Of a stretch of DNA of 64,000 nucleotides, positions 1 through 9,502 are shown piece after piece (within the stretch, counting starts at the first letter, position 1; each line of letters begins with the position of its first letter). The position numbers were made by a program, and so were the translations under genes. The notes beneath the pieces were generated by a model that was given only the letters and a program-made list of their open reading frames with translations, was not told the origin of the DNA and did not search any database. Where the stretch lies: NCBI GenBank assembly GCA_039621445.1, contig CP154956.1:49688826-49752825 (forward strand), given 5' to 3'. Source of the stretch: Euglena gracilis. Lineage: Eukaryota > Euglenida > Euglenophyceae > Euglenales.

Positions 1-1
1 C

Positions 2-1780
2 GCTATTCGCGCACCAATTCCTGAGTCCACAGGCACATTGCCACCAAATCGCGTTTCTGCTCATGTGGTGGTCCCCCCATTAACATTACCAATCCCAATG
101 GACGAGTTTTCGGATGATGAGTCGGGTTTTGAAGCGAAAACCAGACCCACGCCCTCGTAAATCAAGAGATTCGGGAATCCGAACTAATTCGTGGTATGAT
201 CCGCACCCCCACACCGGGTATTGGTCATACCTCCCAAATTCGTTTAGTAGCACCAATGGTGCAACAATGTTGTACCTCACCCCCACATGCGCAACCGCAT
301 CACCATTCGCGCAATCGCGATTCCGCAAATTTGCATGGTACCTATGGTACACTAAGTGGTATGTTCCATGCACATTCGCAAAATAACCTGAACAATACCC
401 TTGGTGCAACCACCGGTGTACCTGCACATGGTGCAATTTCGCGCCCGGGCCCACACCCCTGGAATACCACCAAAGGGCCACAGGTTTCTCAGAAAGATTT
501 CAAAGGCACCATCGCGATAGCGAACAAGGTGAAGCCCCAATGGGACGGTGACCCCACCACATGGAAACAATTTTTCCGCGACTGGGAATATTACTGGGAT
601 TTGAAGGGACCCACCCAAGATGACAACCCGGAGGTAATCAAGATGGAATTCATCGATTGCCTCCCGAGGGAAGAAAAAGAACGCGCCAGACAATTGGTCA
701 TTGGCAGGCGCATTTCTTTTGAAGAATTGGTCGAGCAATATGCTTCCTCATGCTCCAGTGTGGTTTCCAGAATCAGCCTGGAAAACAAATGGCGGCAATT
801 CACCCCCCAGGACCGCAAATGGAAGTCGATAGACTTGTGGTACTCCAAGTGGCTTGCACTAGCAGCCGAGGTTGATGAGTTAGGGGAAAAGCAAATCAAA
901 GAACAATTTGATGCGGTATTACTGCGCTACATCCCCAGACTCATCAAGGAAATTCACCGCGAGGAACTCGCGGGACTCATTTTGACTCTCGATGAGCGAT
1001 GGAATTGTATTTCCAAACAAATGAAGTTATCACAACTTCTGGGACAGATTGAATCGGCATATCACCACCACCCTACCGCGGGTGTACCCACCGGTTCAGT
1101 CCCTGCAGTCCAAAGGACTACCTGCCCAAAATCACCACAATCACCATCGAGTGAGTCCAAAACGCCCTATCCGCGCTCAAACCCCAAATCCCCGACACGG
1201 GAATCCAAATCGCGCTATTCGTGCTTCTGATCAAGTTTCGGACAAAGTGTGCTTTTTGTGTAATCAACCGGGACATATGTCTCGCGAATGTCCTAATCCC
1301 CAAGCACGAAAGCGCAGTAAGAGCCCCCGAGGATCCCTCTCTTCCTGGAGTTCGCGTTCCTCACGATCTGCGCATTCGCAGCGGTCGGGATACCGATCGG
1401 GTGATGGTAGACCGCGTTCCCGTTCACCCCACCGCAATAGCGGACGTGGTTTCATACCGCGTGGTCGGTCCCCCCCCCCTACCCGCAATCGGGATGCAAA
1501 TCGCGATTCTTCGCGATCTCGGTCGCGAAGTGGATCATCCTCTTCGCGATGTGCAAAGGCATATCCTCCCTTTTCGGATTTGCGCATAGCGCTCCCCATG
1601 CGCCTATGGCGCTGTCCAACACCCCCGCGCATATCACGCTTGCCGCACATAGTGCGAATCTCGCGCATATCTCGCTTGTTGCACATAGTGCGAATCTCGC
1701 GCACATCGCGCATTCCGTGGTATCGCGCATCACCGATGACTGGGTATATGCCCAACCCAACCATGCCCCTCCTGGATTGA
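2..1780 (+). pseudogene. gag: Gag polyprotein, Ty3/gypsy copy 1 (capsid, zinc knuckle, RS-rich tail)
   Basis: The polypeptide is spread over three frames. Bases 2-163 encode a proline-rich stretch like the one before capsid in copy 2. Bases 196-1230 (344 codons) encode the capsid region, with the segment around VKPQWDGDPTTWKQFFRDWE conserved in copy 2. Bases from about 1230 to 1780 encode a zinc knuckle, CFLCNQPGHMSREC (C-x2-C-x4-H-x4-C), followed by a long arginine-serine-rich tail. Gag assembles the cytoplasmic particle and the knuckle binds element RNA. The shift near 1225 separates capsid from knuckle. In Ty3-like elements one Gag frame normally covers both, so this is probably decay, although programmed slippage cannot be excluded. 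Confidence 0.8.
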
Positions 1781-2162
1781 GATCCTATGGACATGTGTGT
1801 GGATGATTCACAATTCCGTTGTTCTGTGTTACAGCGTGTTCCCCCCCTTCAGGATGTTGAGCAGATCTCCAAGTACACCAAGGATACCCGGAATGCTTTC
1901 AATTTGGTCAATACCGAATTTTGAAACATTGGTTTTCAAAAATCGCCGATATGGCGGATTCCTTTGATTTGACCTTACAAATCGATGCATTCTCTTCCAA
2001 CGTGCATTCGCGATTATCGCGACATTGGTCGCAACATTCTAACGCTTTTTATAATTTTTTGGGGAGACACTATCCTATGGATGCACCCCCCCCCTAAAAC
2101 TTATCCCGCTTGTTGTAAATAAGATTTTCCAGGATCAAGGGCGAGGCGCATTACTTGTTCCT
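1781..2162 (+). pseudogene. degenerate Gag-Pol linker region
   Basis: No long open frame. Short stretches in changing frames (for example around 1960-2090, encoding a segment with IDAFSS) match the same part of copy 2 at about 54225-54420, so this is decayed pol sequence and not a spacer. It may be the region between protease and RT. A C-run at 2090-2097 adds a further frame break. Confidence 0.55.
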
Positions 2163-3746
2163 GTGAATCCCGAAGCAGAATGGTTTCAAAATTTGACTTA
2201 TGTCACATTTTATTGGTGGGACCTACCAAACGAAGTTCCTCTATTCGAGGATTTCCGTGGAGTGGTATTACCACCTTTTCAAGAAGTCATTTTCCGTGTT
2301 TGCTTCTTTGATGCTTTCAATGTTTCTCAATCTCCACCCCTGAATGTTAGTGTGTTGGATCATACCGACCATGTGGGAGCCGATACGGCTTTTGTCCATA
2401 ATGCCGATAGGCATCACCCTTCGGGACCCCCTATGGTCGATATGACCCATAAACAGGTTTCCGCTGTCATTGAAAGTGCAGGACAGCACCGCAATTCAAC
2501 AGAATTTTGTACGCGCATCAGTCGCGAATTTTCTGGTGTCTTGGAAAATCCTGTTTACGCTTGCGATATAGATCCCGCTATCCGCGGACCTTTTGGAGTT
2601 TGTAAGATTGAGCTTAAGGAAGGCGCAAAGCCAATGCATCAGAAATTTTTCCGTTGTTCAGGGGAAAGAGAGATAGCTCTCAATGAAATGATTGAAAAGC
2701 TCATAGAGCGGAAGTGGATCATCCCTTCCAAAAGTGAATGGACCTCCCAAGCTTTTGTGGTTCCTAAGCCCCCAGACCCATCAGGTCAGAAAAAGTGGAG
2801 GCTGGTACTGGATTATCAGTACTTAAATTCGCAAACTAAGGATGACCCATTCCCGTTACCTCTAATAGAGGACCTCATCACAAAACAAGCGGATAACCGC
2901 TTGTGGTCAATTTTCGACCTGGAGGATGGTTTCCACCAAATGCATCTGGATCCCGATTCGTAAGCCTATACGGCTTTTGTTACATCCAAAGGTGTTTACC
3001 AATGGACGGTTTTGCCAATGGGTGTTAAGAATGGACCAGCAATGTTTCAGCGCATGATCCAATGGGTCTTACGGGATGTACCGTTTGCGCTGGTGTACGT
3101 TGATGATGTTTTGGTTGGTACCCCCCAACCTTCAGCGAATACACACGAGAATATTCTCGACATTCACTATCGTGATGTTCGCGCGGTATTATCCGCATTT
3201 CTCAAACACAGACTTTTTGTCAAAGGAGCTAAAATGCACTTATTTCGCGAAACGATAAAGTTTTGCGGTCACATTCTCAATAATGGCCAACGCCGAGCGG
3301 CGCCTAGCAAACTAGAGGCCATTAAGAAATGGACACCTGAAGTCATCAAGACCATCACCCATTTGAAAGGATTTTTGGGATTAGCCCAGTACTACGCGAT
3401 TTACATTCAGGATTTCGCGAAAATCGCAGTGCCTCTATCGAGGCAACTCAAAAATCGCGCACCCGAAAATACCAAAATTAAATGGGACGCAGATATGCGT
3501 GAAGCTCTAGAGAGCATTAAAAAGCTAATGCTTGAAAATGTCGTACTTGACATCGCGGATCCCTACAAGCCTTATGTGCTAGAAGTCGATAGCAGCGATT
3601 ATGCTGTAGGCGGTGTTCTAAGCCAGCATAACGCGGCTCACGAATTGCGCCCTGTAGCATTCTTCAGTAGAAAGCTACAAGGTGAACATGGCAAAGGCCA
3701 AGTCAAATGGAGTATCCGTGAGAAGGAAACGTACGCAATCATATAA
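2163..3746 (+). pseudogene. pol: reverse transcriptase-RNase H, Ty3/gypsy copy 1
   Basis: RT copies element RNA into DNA and RNase H removes the RNA strand. Visible RT motifs are KKWRLVLDYQYLN, WSIFDLEDGFHQMHL, the block ending LPMGVKNGPAMFQRMI, and the catalytic YVDD in ALVYVDDVLVG near 3085-3120. The thumb/connection and an RNase H start with VLEVDSSDYAVGGVLSQ and ends at WSIREKETYAI. A TAA at 2961-2963 breaks the frame just after the LEDGFHQMHL block, and the same frame continues from 2964. RNase H is cut short at about 3746, where copy 2 continues for another 100 residues. The catalytic residues are intact but the gene is broken. Confidence 0.92.
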
Positions 3747-4377
3747 AATTGTTTTTGGGCGAGACCCGCCAGCGATTGGTGATATACCAACAGAGAGACC
3801 AGCTCGAAGTAGCGTAACCTGTGAGACATGGTTCTCTGAGGTAGAGTCTCTCAGAACTACAGTTCAGAAACACATTACTGATATCCATTCTCAAAAGAGA
3901 AATAAATTTTTACAAGAATTCAAATCACCTGGCTATAGTGCTGGTGATCGCGTATGGGTTCGGAATAGCCGAATCCGTATGCAGGCTTCCAAGCTAGACC
4001 CCCTCTGGCTCGGGCCCTGTGAAATTCTCGAACGCGTTGGTAACAGTGGCCGCTATAGGGTGGCACTGCCCAACGGGATCGAGGATGTTCACATGGATGA
4101 TTTCAAGCCATACCTTTCCCCGCCTAATGGCAAAGCACTACCGTGCCTTTATTTCAAGCCCCGTTCCAAGTTACCCGAAACGGATGATTTTGTGGTGGAC
4201 AAAATTCTCGACCACAAAATTGATCGAGGAGTCCACTACTGGAAGGTCAGGTGTAAAGGCTATGGGCCAGAGGAGGACGCCTTGGAGCCAGCCTCCAGTT
4301 TTATTGGTTATGTCCAACAGGACTGGAAGCTGTGGAATAAAAGAAATAACATAGGCATTTCTGTGAATAATTTTTGA
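3747..4377 (+). pseudogene. integrase C-terminal domain plus chromodomain, copy 1
   Basis: This is the last third of a chromovirus integrase. It opens with the end of the catalytic core (FGRDPPAIG), then an alpha-helical linker, a GPY/F-like module (KLDPLWLGPCEILERVG), and a chromodomain (FVVDKILDHKIDRGVHYWKV to about EPASSF). Chromodomains on chromovirus integrases bind modified histone tails and steer insertion into heterochromatin. The DDE catalytic core is absent because of the deletion at about 3746, which also changes the frame. One aromatic-cage position may be altered: the usual W of the TWEP motif is replaced in 'DALEPAS'. The stop is the TGA at 4375-4377, 121 bases before ORF A of the X cluster. 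Confidence 0.85.
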
Positions 4378-4393
4378 AATCGGCCTATAGGCC

Positions 4394-4456
4394 TTTTCCT
4401 CCCCTCTCTGTGTTTTTCACCCAACTCCAATTCATTTCTCTCTTCTTTTTCTACAG
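4394..4456 (+). promoter_or_regulatory. candidate 3' splice acceptor ahead of ORF A
   Basis: A pyrimidine-rich run of about 60 bases ends in CTACAG at 4451-4456, 42 bases before the first ATG of ORF A. This is a textbook polypyrimidine tract plus AG. If used, ORF A and its neighbours could be translated from a spliced subgenomic RNA, as retroviral env genes are. No donor was identified, so this is inference from composition only. Confidence 0.3.
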
Positions 4457-4498
4457 CTCATCAAAGCTACTTTTTTATTGGTTTCGGTCCCCGGACCA

Positions 4499-5502
4499 AT
4501 GCAAGACCCAGGGCGCGGCCCAGGACCGCCCCCTATACAGTATGCTATCCCTACCTACCCCCCCCCACGCCTATGCGGCGGCACCCCCAGCCCAAGGGGC
4601 GCCCGCATACGCGGTATATCAACCCCCTCCAGCCGCTTATGCGGCTCAGGCACAAATTACACCCCCCCCCTCAAATGGTTCAGGCACAAATGCCATACCC
4701 CTCTCAGTCACATATGTCAGCCCCCTCTCAGGCACAAGTGCCGCCCCCCTTTCAGGCGCAACCGCCACCCGTCGCTCATGCGACTTCTGTGCCAATGGGA
4801 GCTACATATGCGACACAGCCTCAACAGGCATATCAAGTTCCAATGGAACAACAACAGTATGCGAGACAGGGACAGGCACCTCCAATGGAGCAGGCGCATT
4901 ACGCCATGCCTGGTCCCTCACCTCCCATCCTGTATACACCACAGTACGTTATGACTCAACAACCCCAAACACAACCCAAATCTCACCCCGTACAGGGTGT
5001 CCCGCAACGGATACACGCCGTACAGGCGATGCCCCCTCCTGCTGCTCAACCCGGTCGGGAGCCTGCGGCTCAGACCGCGGTCAGCAGCAGTAGTGTATCC
5101 CCTTATGCGATCCCTGCGGCGCATGAGACGCCCCAGCCAGCACCAACAGTGCCATACCCCGCATTCACCGCCGAATTGGTGAATCTCGCAGAGAAAACTC
5201 TGCGGACTGCCCTGCGCGTTAGCGCACTCGAAAGAGCAGACCCCTCCTTACAAGTGATGTGGGATACCCACTGTCGTCCGATTTTGTGCCTGGCCAATAG
5301 GCCTATTGCACAATGGTGCGCTTGTGGCCAAACTCTGATGACAGGGAAAGTGTACTTCATGCCTGGGGAATATCCCCCTGATGTCAGCATGCGTACACTG
5401 GGTATCCAGGTACCGCCGATGCCGCGGATTCGTCATCACACAGGTGCGTTAATCGAATATATGCCGGAGCATAGCCCCCCAGTGGCGGAAAGCGAGGCGT
5501 GA
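4499..5502 (+). pseudogene. X-cluster ORF A, proline/glutamine-rich with a Cys-rich C-terminal domain
   Basis: Unrecognised. Coding style is continuous from the ATG at 4499 only if the frame changes at two runs of nine C (4558-4566 and 4662-4670). The last 930 bases (from 4573) are one open frame. The first two thirds are P/A/Q/M-rich low complexity. The last 110 residues look folded: helix around AELVNLAEKTLRTALRVSALE, then HCRPILC and WCACGQ, a cysteine pattern that could bind zinc. The stop at 5500-5502 is followed 15 bases later by ORF B. The homopolymer positions mean the breaks could be sequencing errors, slippage or true mutations. No counterpart of the C-terminal domain was found in copy 2, whose visible part begins in ORF B. 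Confidence 0.55.
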
Positions 5503-5517
5503 GATATTCCAGCACCA

Positions 5518-7956
5518 ATGGTGCAGCCATCGCGAATTTTTCGCGATACCCAGTCACCGCCACCACCCGAATATCGGGAACCCCCAACGCAATACGCGTA
5601 TCAGCCAACGACGCAACCGTCAACGGCACTACCGCCATTTCCATATCCAGCCCATTTGGAAGCTGGAAGTCAGTTACCCGTACAACGGGATATGCCGGTG
5701 GCTCAGGAACCTGGATCCTGGGCTGAGGATGTGGAGCAGGCCGAGGCCGAAGGCCGTATGGCTGTGGAAGGGGATGTACCAACGGTACATGAACCTCTTC
5801 CAGAACCCCGCTTCACATCATCTCAGCAAGCCATCCAGTACTACCAATCCCTGGAACACCTCCAGGGCCCACGGTCTGCAGAACGCAGATATGCGTCACA
5901 GCCGTACAGGCCAGCAGACCTGGGGAAACGAGGTAGGCCAGAATCTTCGTCCCCAATGGGGAGACCGAAACCCCCAGCCCCTGCCCCAGCCCCAGCCAGA
6001 CAGGCTACCCCTGCACAGCAACGTCGGGCATCGGGTGGCCAACAGGCCGCACCCCCTCCCGTACCCGTACCGTTTGCTGTGCCGGCCAAGCCAGCGCCAA
6101 TGGCGCAACCCCCCAGACCGGTGCCAGCAAAAGCAGCAGCGCCGGCAGCTGCAGCAGCGCCAACCGCGTCACAGTCTGTAGCAGCGCCAACGGCGCCACA
6201 GCCTGTAACAGCACCAATGGCGCCAACCCAGGAGACACCAGTACCTCCAGGCCAACAGGCCACGACCGAGGTACTTCCTGTTCCCGAACCCACCCAGCAA
6301 CAGCTCGAACAAGCCGAACTGGCCCAAAGAGCCCATAGGGCGGAAATCGGGCATGAAGCTGCGGAGCGTGCACAAGTACAGAAAATTCTTGACGATACTC
6401 GCGAACGTGTCCGCAACCCCACCTACATCGATCCGCGTAGAGGCGAACCCCTCCCTGACAATAATCCACCGCTATTGGCGGATATGCAGGATCAACCTGC
6501 AGCATACCCAGCACCCAAACTGGCTTATGCCCCACAGGAATTGCTTGGACGAACAAGCGATATGAATCCTGCATTTTTAGGCCCTCGTTTTGCATCCAAT
6601 CTCTGTCCTCATGCTTGGAAACAAGCTAGTGAAGAGATTGCCCGATGGGAAGCCCGATCGGGCAAGGGTAAAGCCAAAAGTGCTCCCAAACGAGCACCTA
6701 CTGCAGGCCAAAAAGGCCAAGGCGAAGGCCAGAAAGGCCAATACCGGAACGTCTATGAGGACGACATGGAAGCTCTGTTCGAGCATATCCAGAGCATCCA
6801 TGACCTCGCATTCGAGGCCATGCGGAAGTTCAAAAATGAACTTAACCTTCCCATCCTGGTCGCCTCCCACGTCGTGACTGTGACCAGACAGCTCTATACG
6901 GAGCGAAGTCGTGATTTCCACCATGATGGAACTTTAAACGCCTTTGAAGGCAATCCCATCCTCGGTCCGAAAATGGACGGTCTGCCGGGATTCTGGCACG
7001 TTTGGTTCTGGGCGGGATACCCCACCCAAAATTTCGGCAGATTCCTGAACTCTTGTGGCTATCCTTACCTGGATTGTGGTCGGGAAGACCGATACAATAC
7101 AGGTAAAGACCTGCTAAGGCAGTTATTTGACTGCATTCGCAGTGTAGGCCCAAAAGGCCTGGAGTGGGAGTTCTACCCACTACCTGAAAATATCGCCAAA
7201 TTGGCGGGAAACATGTTCTGCAGCAATCTGCAAGTCTTCTACCACTGGCAATATGCCTATCACTTTGAAGTGGTCGATTATGACCACCGCTTCCCCCAGA
7301 CGTATATCGTCCGATTCTCTCACTGCTACGAAAAGTTTGCAGTGGACTTCTGGGGATTCGGAGTACGCAGTACTCAACCACAGGCCGAAGGCCAGGACGA
7401 GGAAGGCCAACAGGCCAATGTCCCACAGGCAGCGCCAAAGCGCATCATGCTCCTGCACCTTTGCAGAAATCCAAAGGATGTTCACCAAAGCTCGAACGGG
7501 CGACGCAACCACCGTCAACTCCTGCCGTATTTGCAGCAGTTCTGGTTCAGGGCTTGGACCTGCCAGATCATGGAGATATATTATTATATCAATCCCGATA
7601 GGGAGATTCCCACGGATTATGTCCCCATCAGACCCCGGTTCGAGAAGGAAAGCATAGACGATTATGTCAAACGCCGATTCGGCGATACGCTCGATAGAGC
7701 GCTGTTCCAGCCGTTTTTCCAACGCGGCAGACGGAACGAGTTGGGCATGGCCTTACCCCTCCTGCGCTTCAACCACAGGATGGTTGAAGAAGAAAGGAAA
7801 CCATGGGATCTTCTCCGATTACCTAAACGACAGGTGCCAAAGGCACCCAGCCCAAAGCCGCAACCCAGCCGAATTCTCAACCCAGCCGCAACCGGCAGCA
7901 TCAGGCACAGCTCAGCCGCAACCGGCAACGCCAGTTCCCCAGGGAATTCCTGGTGA
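5518..7956 (+). CDS. X-cluster ORF B, 812-residue protein of unknown function
   Basis: The longest intact gene of the cluster; not recognised. Residues 1 to about 330 are proline, alanine and glutamine rich. Residues about 330-780 form a conserved domain rich in W, F and Y, including GFWHVWFWAGYPTQNFG near residue 490, a CGYPYLDCGRED segment, and FHHDG upstream. Copy 2 (GFWELWFWLGYPCQNWG) and the fragment at 47995-48243 keep the same order of blocks, so this domain was under protein-level constraint. A lysine/glycine-rich stretch (about residues 380-410, KGKAKSAPKRAP) separates the two parts. The start at 5518 is the first ATG, 15 bases after ORF A. The end overlaps the ORF C frame. There is no signal peptide or obvious membrane segment. 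Codons are full of short palindromes. Confidence 0.75.
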   Translation: MVQPSRIFRDTQSPPPPEYREPPTQYAYQPTTQPSTALPPFPYPAHLEAGSQLPVQRDMPVAQEPGSWAEDVEQAEAEGRMAVEGDVPTVHEPLPEPRFTSSQQAIQYYQSLEHLQGPRSAERRYASQPYRPADLGKRGRPESSSPMGRPKPPAPAPAPARQATPAQQRRASGGQQAAPPPVPVPFAVPAKPAPMAQPPRPVPAKAAAPAAAAAPTASQSVAAPTAPQPVTAPMAPTQETPVPPGQQATTEVLPVPEPTQQQLEQAELAQRAHRAEIGHEAAERAQVQKILDDTRERVRNPTYIDPRRGEPLPDNNPPLLADMQDQPAAYPAPKLAYAPQELLGRTSDMNPAFLGPRFASNLCPHAWKQASEEIARWEARSGKGKAKSAPKRAPTAGQKGQGEGQKGQYRNVYEDDMEALFEHIQSIHDLAFEAMRKFKNELNLPILVASHVVTVTRQLYTERSRDFHHDGTLNAFEGNPILGPKMDGLPGFWHVWFWAGYPTQNFGRFLNSCGYPYLDCGREDRYNTGKDLLRQLFDCIRSVGPKGLEWEFYPLPENIAKLAGNMFCSNLQVFYHWQYAYHFEVVDYDHRFPQTYIVRFSHCYEKFAVDFWGFGVRSTQPQAEGQDEEGQQANVPQAAPKRIMLLHLCRNPKDVHQSSNGRRNHRQLLPYLQQFWFRAWTCQIMEIYYYINPDREIPTDYVPIRPRFEKESIDDYVKRRFGDTLDRALFQPFFQRGRRNELGMALPLLRFNHRMVEEERKPWDLLRLPKRQVPKAPSPKPQPSRILNPAATGSIRHSSAATGNASSPGNSW

Positions 7957-9478
7957 GACACCACCACCCGTCTTCGGACGTGGTCGGCGTTACCTGGGTT
8001 CAAGCCTATCGGCTACAGCAGAACCTTTTGTCCCTAAGGGACTTCAGGACAGTCAATCTTCTGTCGCTACCTCCTCTCCCCAGCCCGCTATGGCGGTACC
8101 CACCAGCGCGACTGCGCAAACAGGCCCTGTGCCTACCGCTATAGCGGAACAGCCAGCAGCCCCTGCTGTTTCACCAGAAACGGTGGAGGGCAGTGAGGAG
8201 AGTGATGGAGAGAGCGGTGAAGACCGCATGGAAGGCTTGGAAGAAATATGTGCGGATGAACCGCAACATCCAGCTCTTCCACCAGCCCCAGTGGGCTCCA
8301 GAACACCCCTTCCTCCTGAAGGAGATGTCAGCTCCGAATCTGAAACTCCTACCTCTCAGGCCGAACGGCCACCGGTACCTCTGGTACCACCCCTCTCCTT
8401 ACCTGCAGTGCCAACGGCACCAACCCCGACAGAACCTGTCGCATCACCAACGATACCTACAGGTGTTTTAGGTGGTGTGTTACAGGGCCTGACTGCGGCG
8501 ATGTCCGCAGTATCGGCAGTGTTGACCCCTCGCGGATCACCTGCCGCTTCCCCTCCCGAAACCCAAAGGGTTACTGCTGCAGACAGCAGCTCAACAGCCG
8601 TACAGGCTACGGTCACAACTCCAATGGAGTTGGATGTCCCAGCAGCTAAACCAGCCGGAACAGCACCGCCAACGGCGGAAATGCAACCACCTCCTGCCAA
8701 ACCGGCACTCCCAAAACCGCCAACGGCGGAAAGACCACTGCCTCCGGCAGACCCTCGGGAAGAACGCCGATATGGCAAACGTAAAAAGCCTAAGGCTAAA
8801 CCCTCAGACGAAGGCTGCAAGGCCGCTGAAAAGCGGCGGGATGATGAGCCACCACCTCCGGGTGGAGATGGCTCTGGCGCAGGCCATAGGCCCACGATAC
8901 CCATGGCCAGCTATGTGGCTGAAACCTCTGAAGGCACTAAGCGCAAACCCACAATCAGACCGATTCGGTCAAATGTCCCTCACGAGGCTAATGAGCCATT
9001 TTGGACTGAGGACGTATTGTCCAGAGTAGACCCCCTCAACACTCGCCAGGCTAGGATCAATATGATCCGCAATAGCAGTGACCCCTGGCTGAACAAGTGG
9101 ATGAAGCCCTTGTTCCACCGGGATCAACCCGGTATTTTCACAACCAGCCACACTTGGCGTTTTTGGAATGCGAAATCTCCAAGGGTATTAGCCCAATATT
9201 TTGAAGGAAAATACGTCCTGGATTTCCAGGACAATGATCCACTATTGTGGTTATGTATGGCATGCCATAGGCTACGAAACGACATGCCCGCAGTGCATAT
9301 CTGCACACGCAACCCAGATAGCGTATGCTTCCACCATGATGCGTATGTGCGCAATTACGCAGCATTGGTTTGTGGTGAATGCCTATTGGCATGGACCACC
9401 ATGGACAATTTCCGCTGGACGGAAAATGATTATGATAAGGACATACCTGTCCGTTGCATCAACTGCCTACAGGCATAA
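7664..9478 (+). CDS. X-cluster ORF C, proline-rich protein with a C-terminal Cys/His domain
   Basis: Open frame of 604 codons, not recognised. The first 65 or so codons overlap the conserved end of ORF B in another frame and are probably not translated as such. The natural sequence seems to begin around 7880, reached by an internal start (ATG at 8090) or by a frame change out of ORF B. Features: acidic stretch (EESDGESGEDRMEGLEE), a hydrophobic segment GVLGGVLQGLTAAMSAVSAVL (about 8460-8525) kept in copy 2, a basic segment RRYGKRKKPKAK, and a C-terminal domain with CMAC, H, C, CFHH, CGEC and CINC, likely zinc-binding. Copy 2 retains the block before it (EHTWTFWN versus SHTWRFWN). Confidence 0.65.
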   Translation: MSNADSAIRSIERCSSRFSNAADGTSWAWPYPSCASTTGWLKKKGNHGIFSDYLNDRCQRHPAQSRNPAEFSTQPQPAASGTAQPQPATPVPQGIPGETPPPVFGRGRRYLGSSLSATAEPFVPKGLQDSQSSVATSSPQPAMAVPTSATAQTGPVPTAIAEQPAAPAVSPETVEGSEESDGESGEDRMEGLEEICADEPQHPALPPAPVGSRTPLPPEGDVSSESETPTSQAERPPVPLVPPLSLPAVPTAPTPTEPVASPTIPTGVLGGVLQGLTAAMSAVSAVLTPRGSPAASPPETQRVTAADSSSTAVQATVTTPMELDVPAAKPAGTAPPTAEMQPPPAKPALPKPPTAERPLPPADPREERRYGKRKKPKAKPSDEGCKAAEKRRDDEPPPPGGDGSGAGHRPTIPMASYVAETSEGTKRKPTIRPIRSNVPHEANEPFWTEDVLSRVDPLNTRQARINMIRNSSDPWLNKWMKPLFHRDQPGIFTTSHTWRFWNAKSPRVLAQYFEGKYVLDFQDNDPLLWLCMACHRLRNDMPAVHICTRNPDSVCFHHDAYVRNYAALVCGECLLAWTTMDNFRWTENDYDKDIPVRCINCLQA

Positions 9479-9502
9479 TTCTGGTTACCTGCCACTGGCG
9501 GT

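Larger units (their letters stand above)
2..4377 (+). mobile_element. Ty3/gypsy chromovirus copy 1, 5'-cut and internally deleted
   Basis: The order is Gag capsid, CCHC zinc knuckle, reverse transcriptase, RNase H, integrase C-terminal domain and chromodomain, which is the chromovirus order of Ty3/gypsy elements. The left end runs off the window, so the 5' LTR and most of the N-terminal Gag are not seen. No aspartic protease is recognised between Gag and RT. The integrase zinc-finger and catalytic core are missing: RNase H is joined directly to the integrase tail near 3746. A closely related second copy lies at 48245-56380, which allowed the reading frames to be checked by comparison. The copy carries stops and frame changes and is not autonomous. 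Confidence 0.9.

Noticed and set aside
5841-6422. Minus-strand open frame of 193 codons opposite ORF B
   Set aside because: It mirrors the proline/alanine-rich N-terminal part of ORF B as G/A/C-rich sequence; only ORF B has homologues that keep block order.
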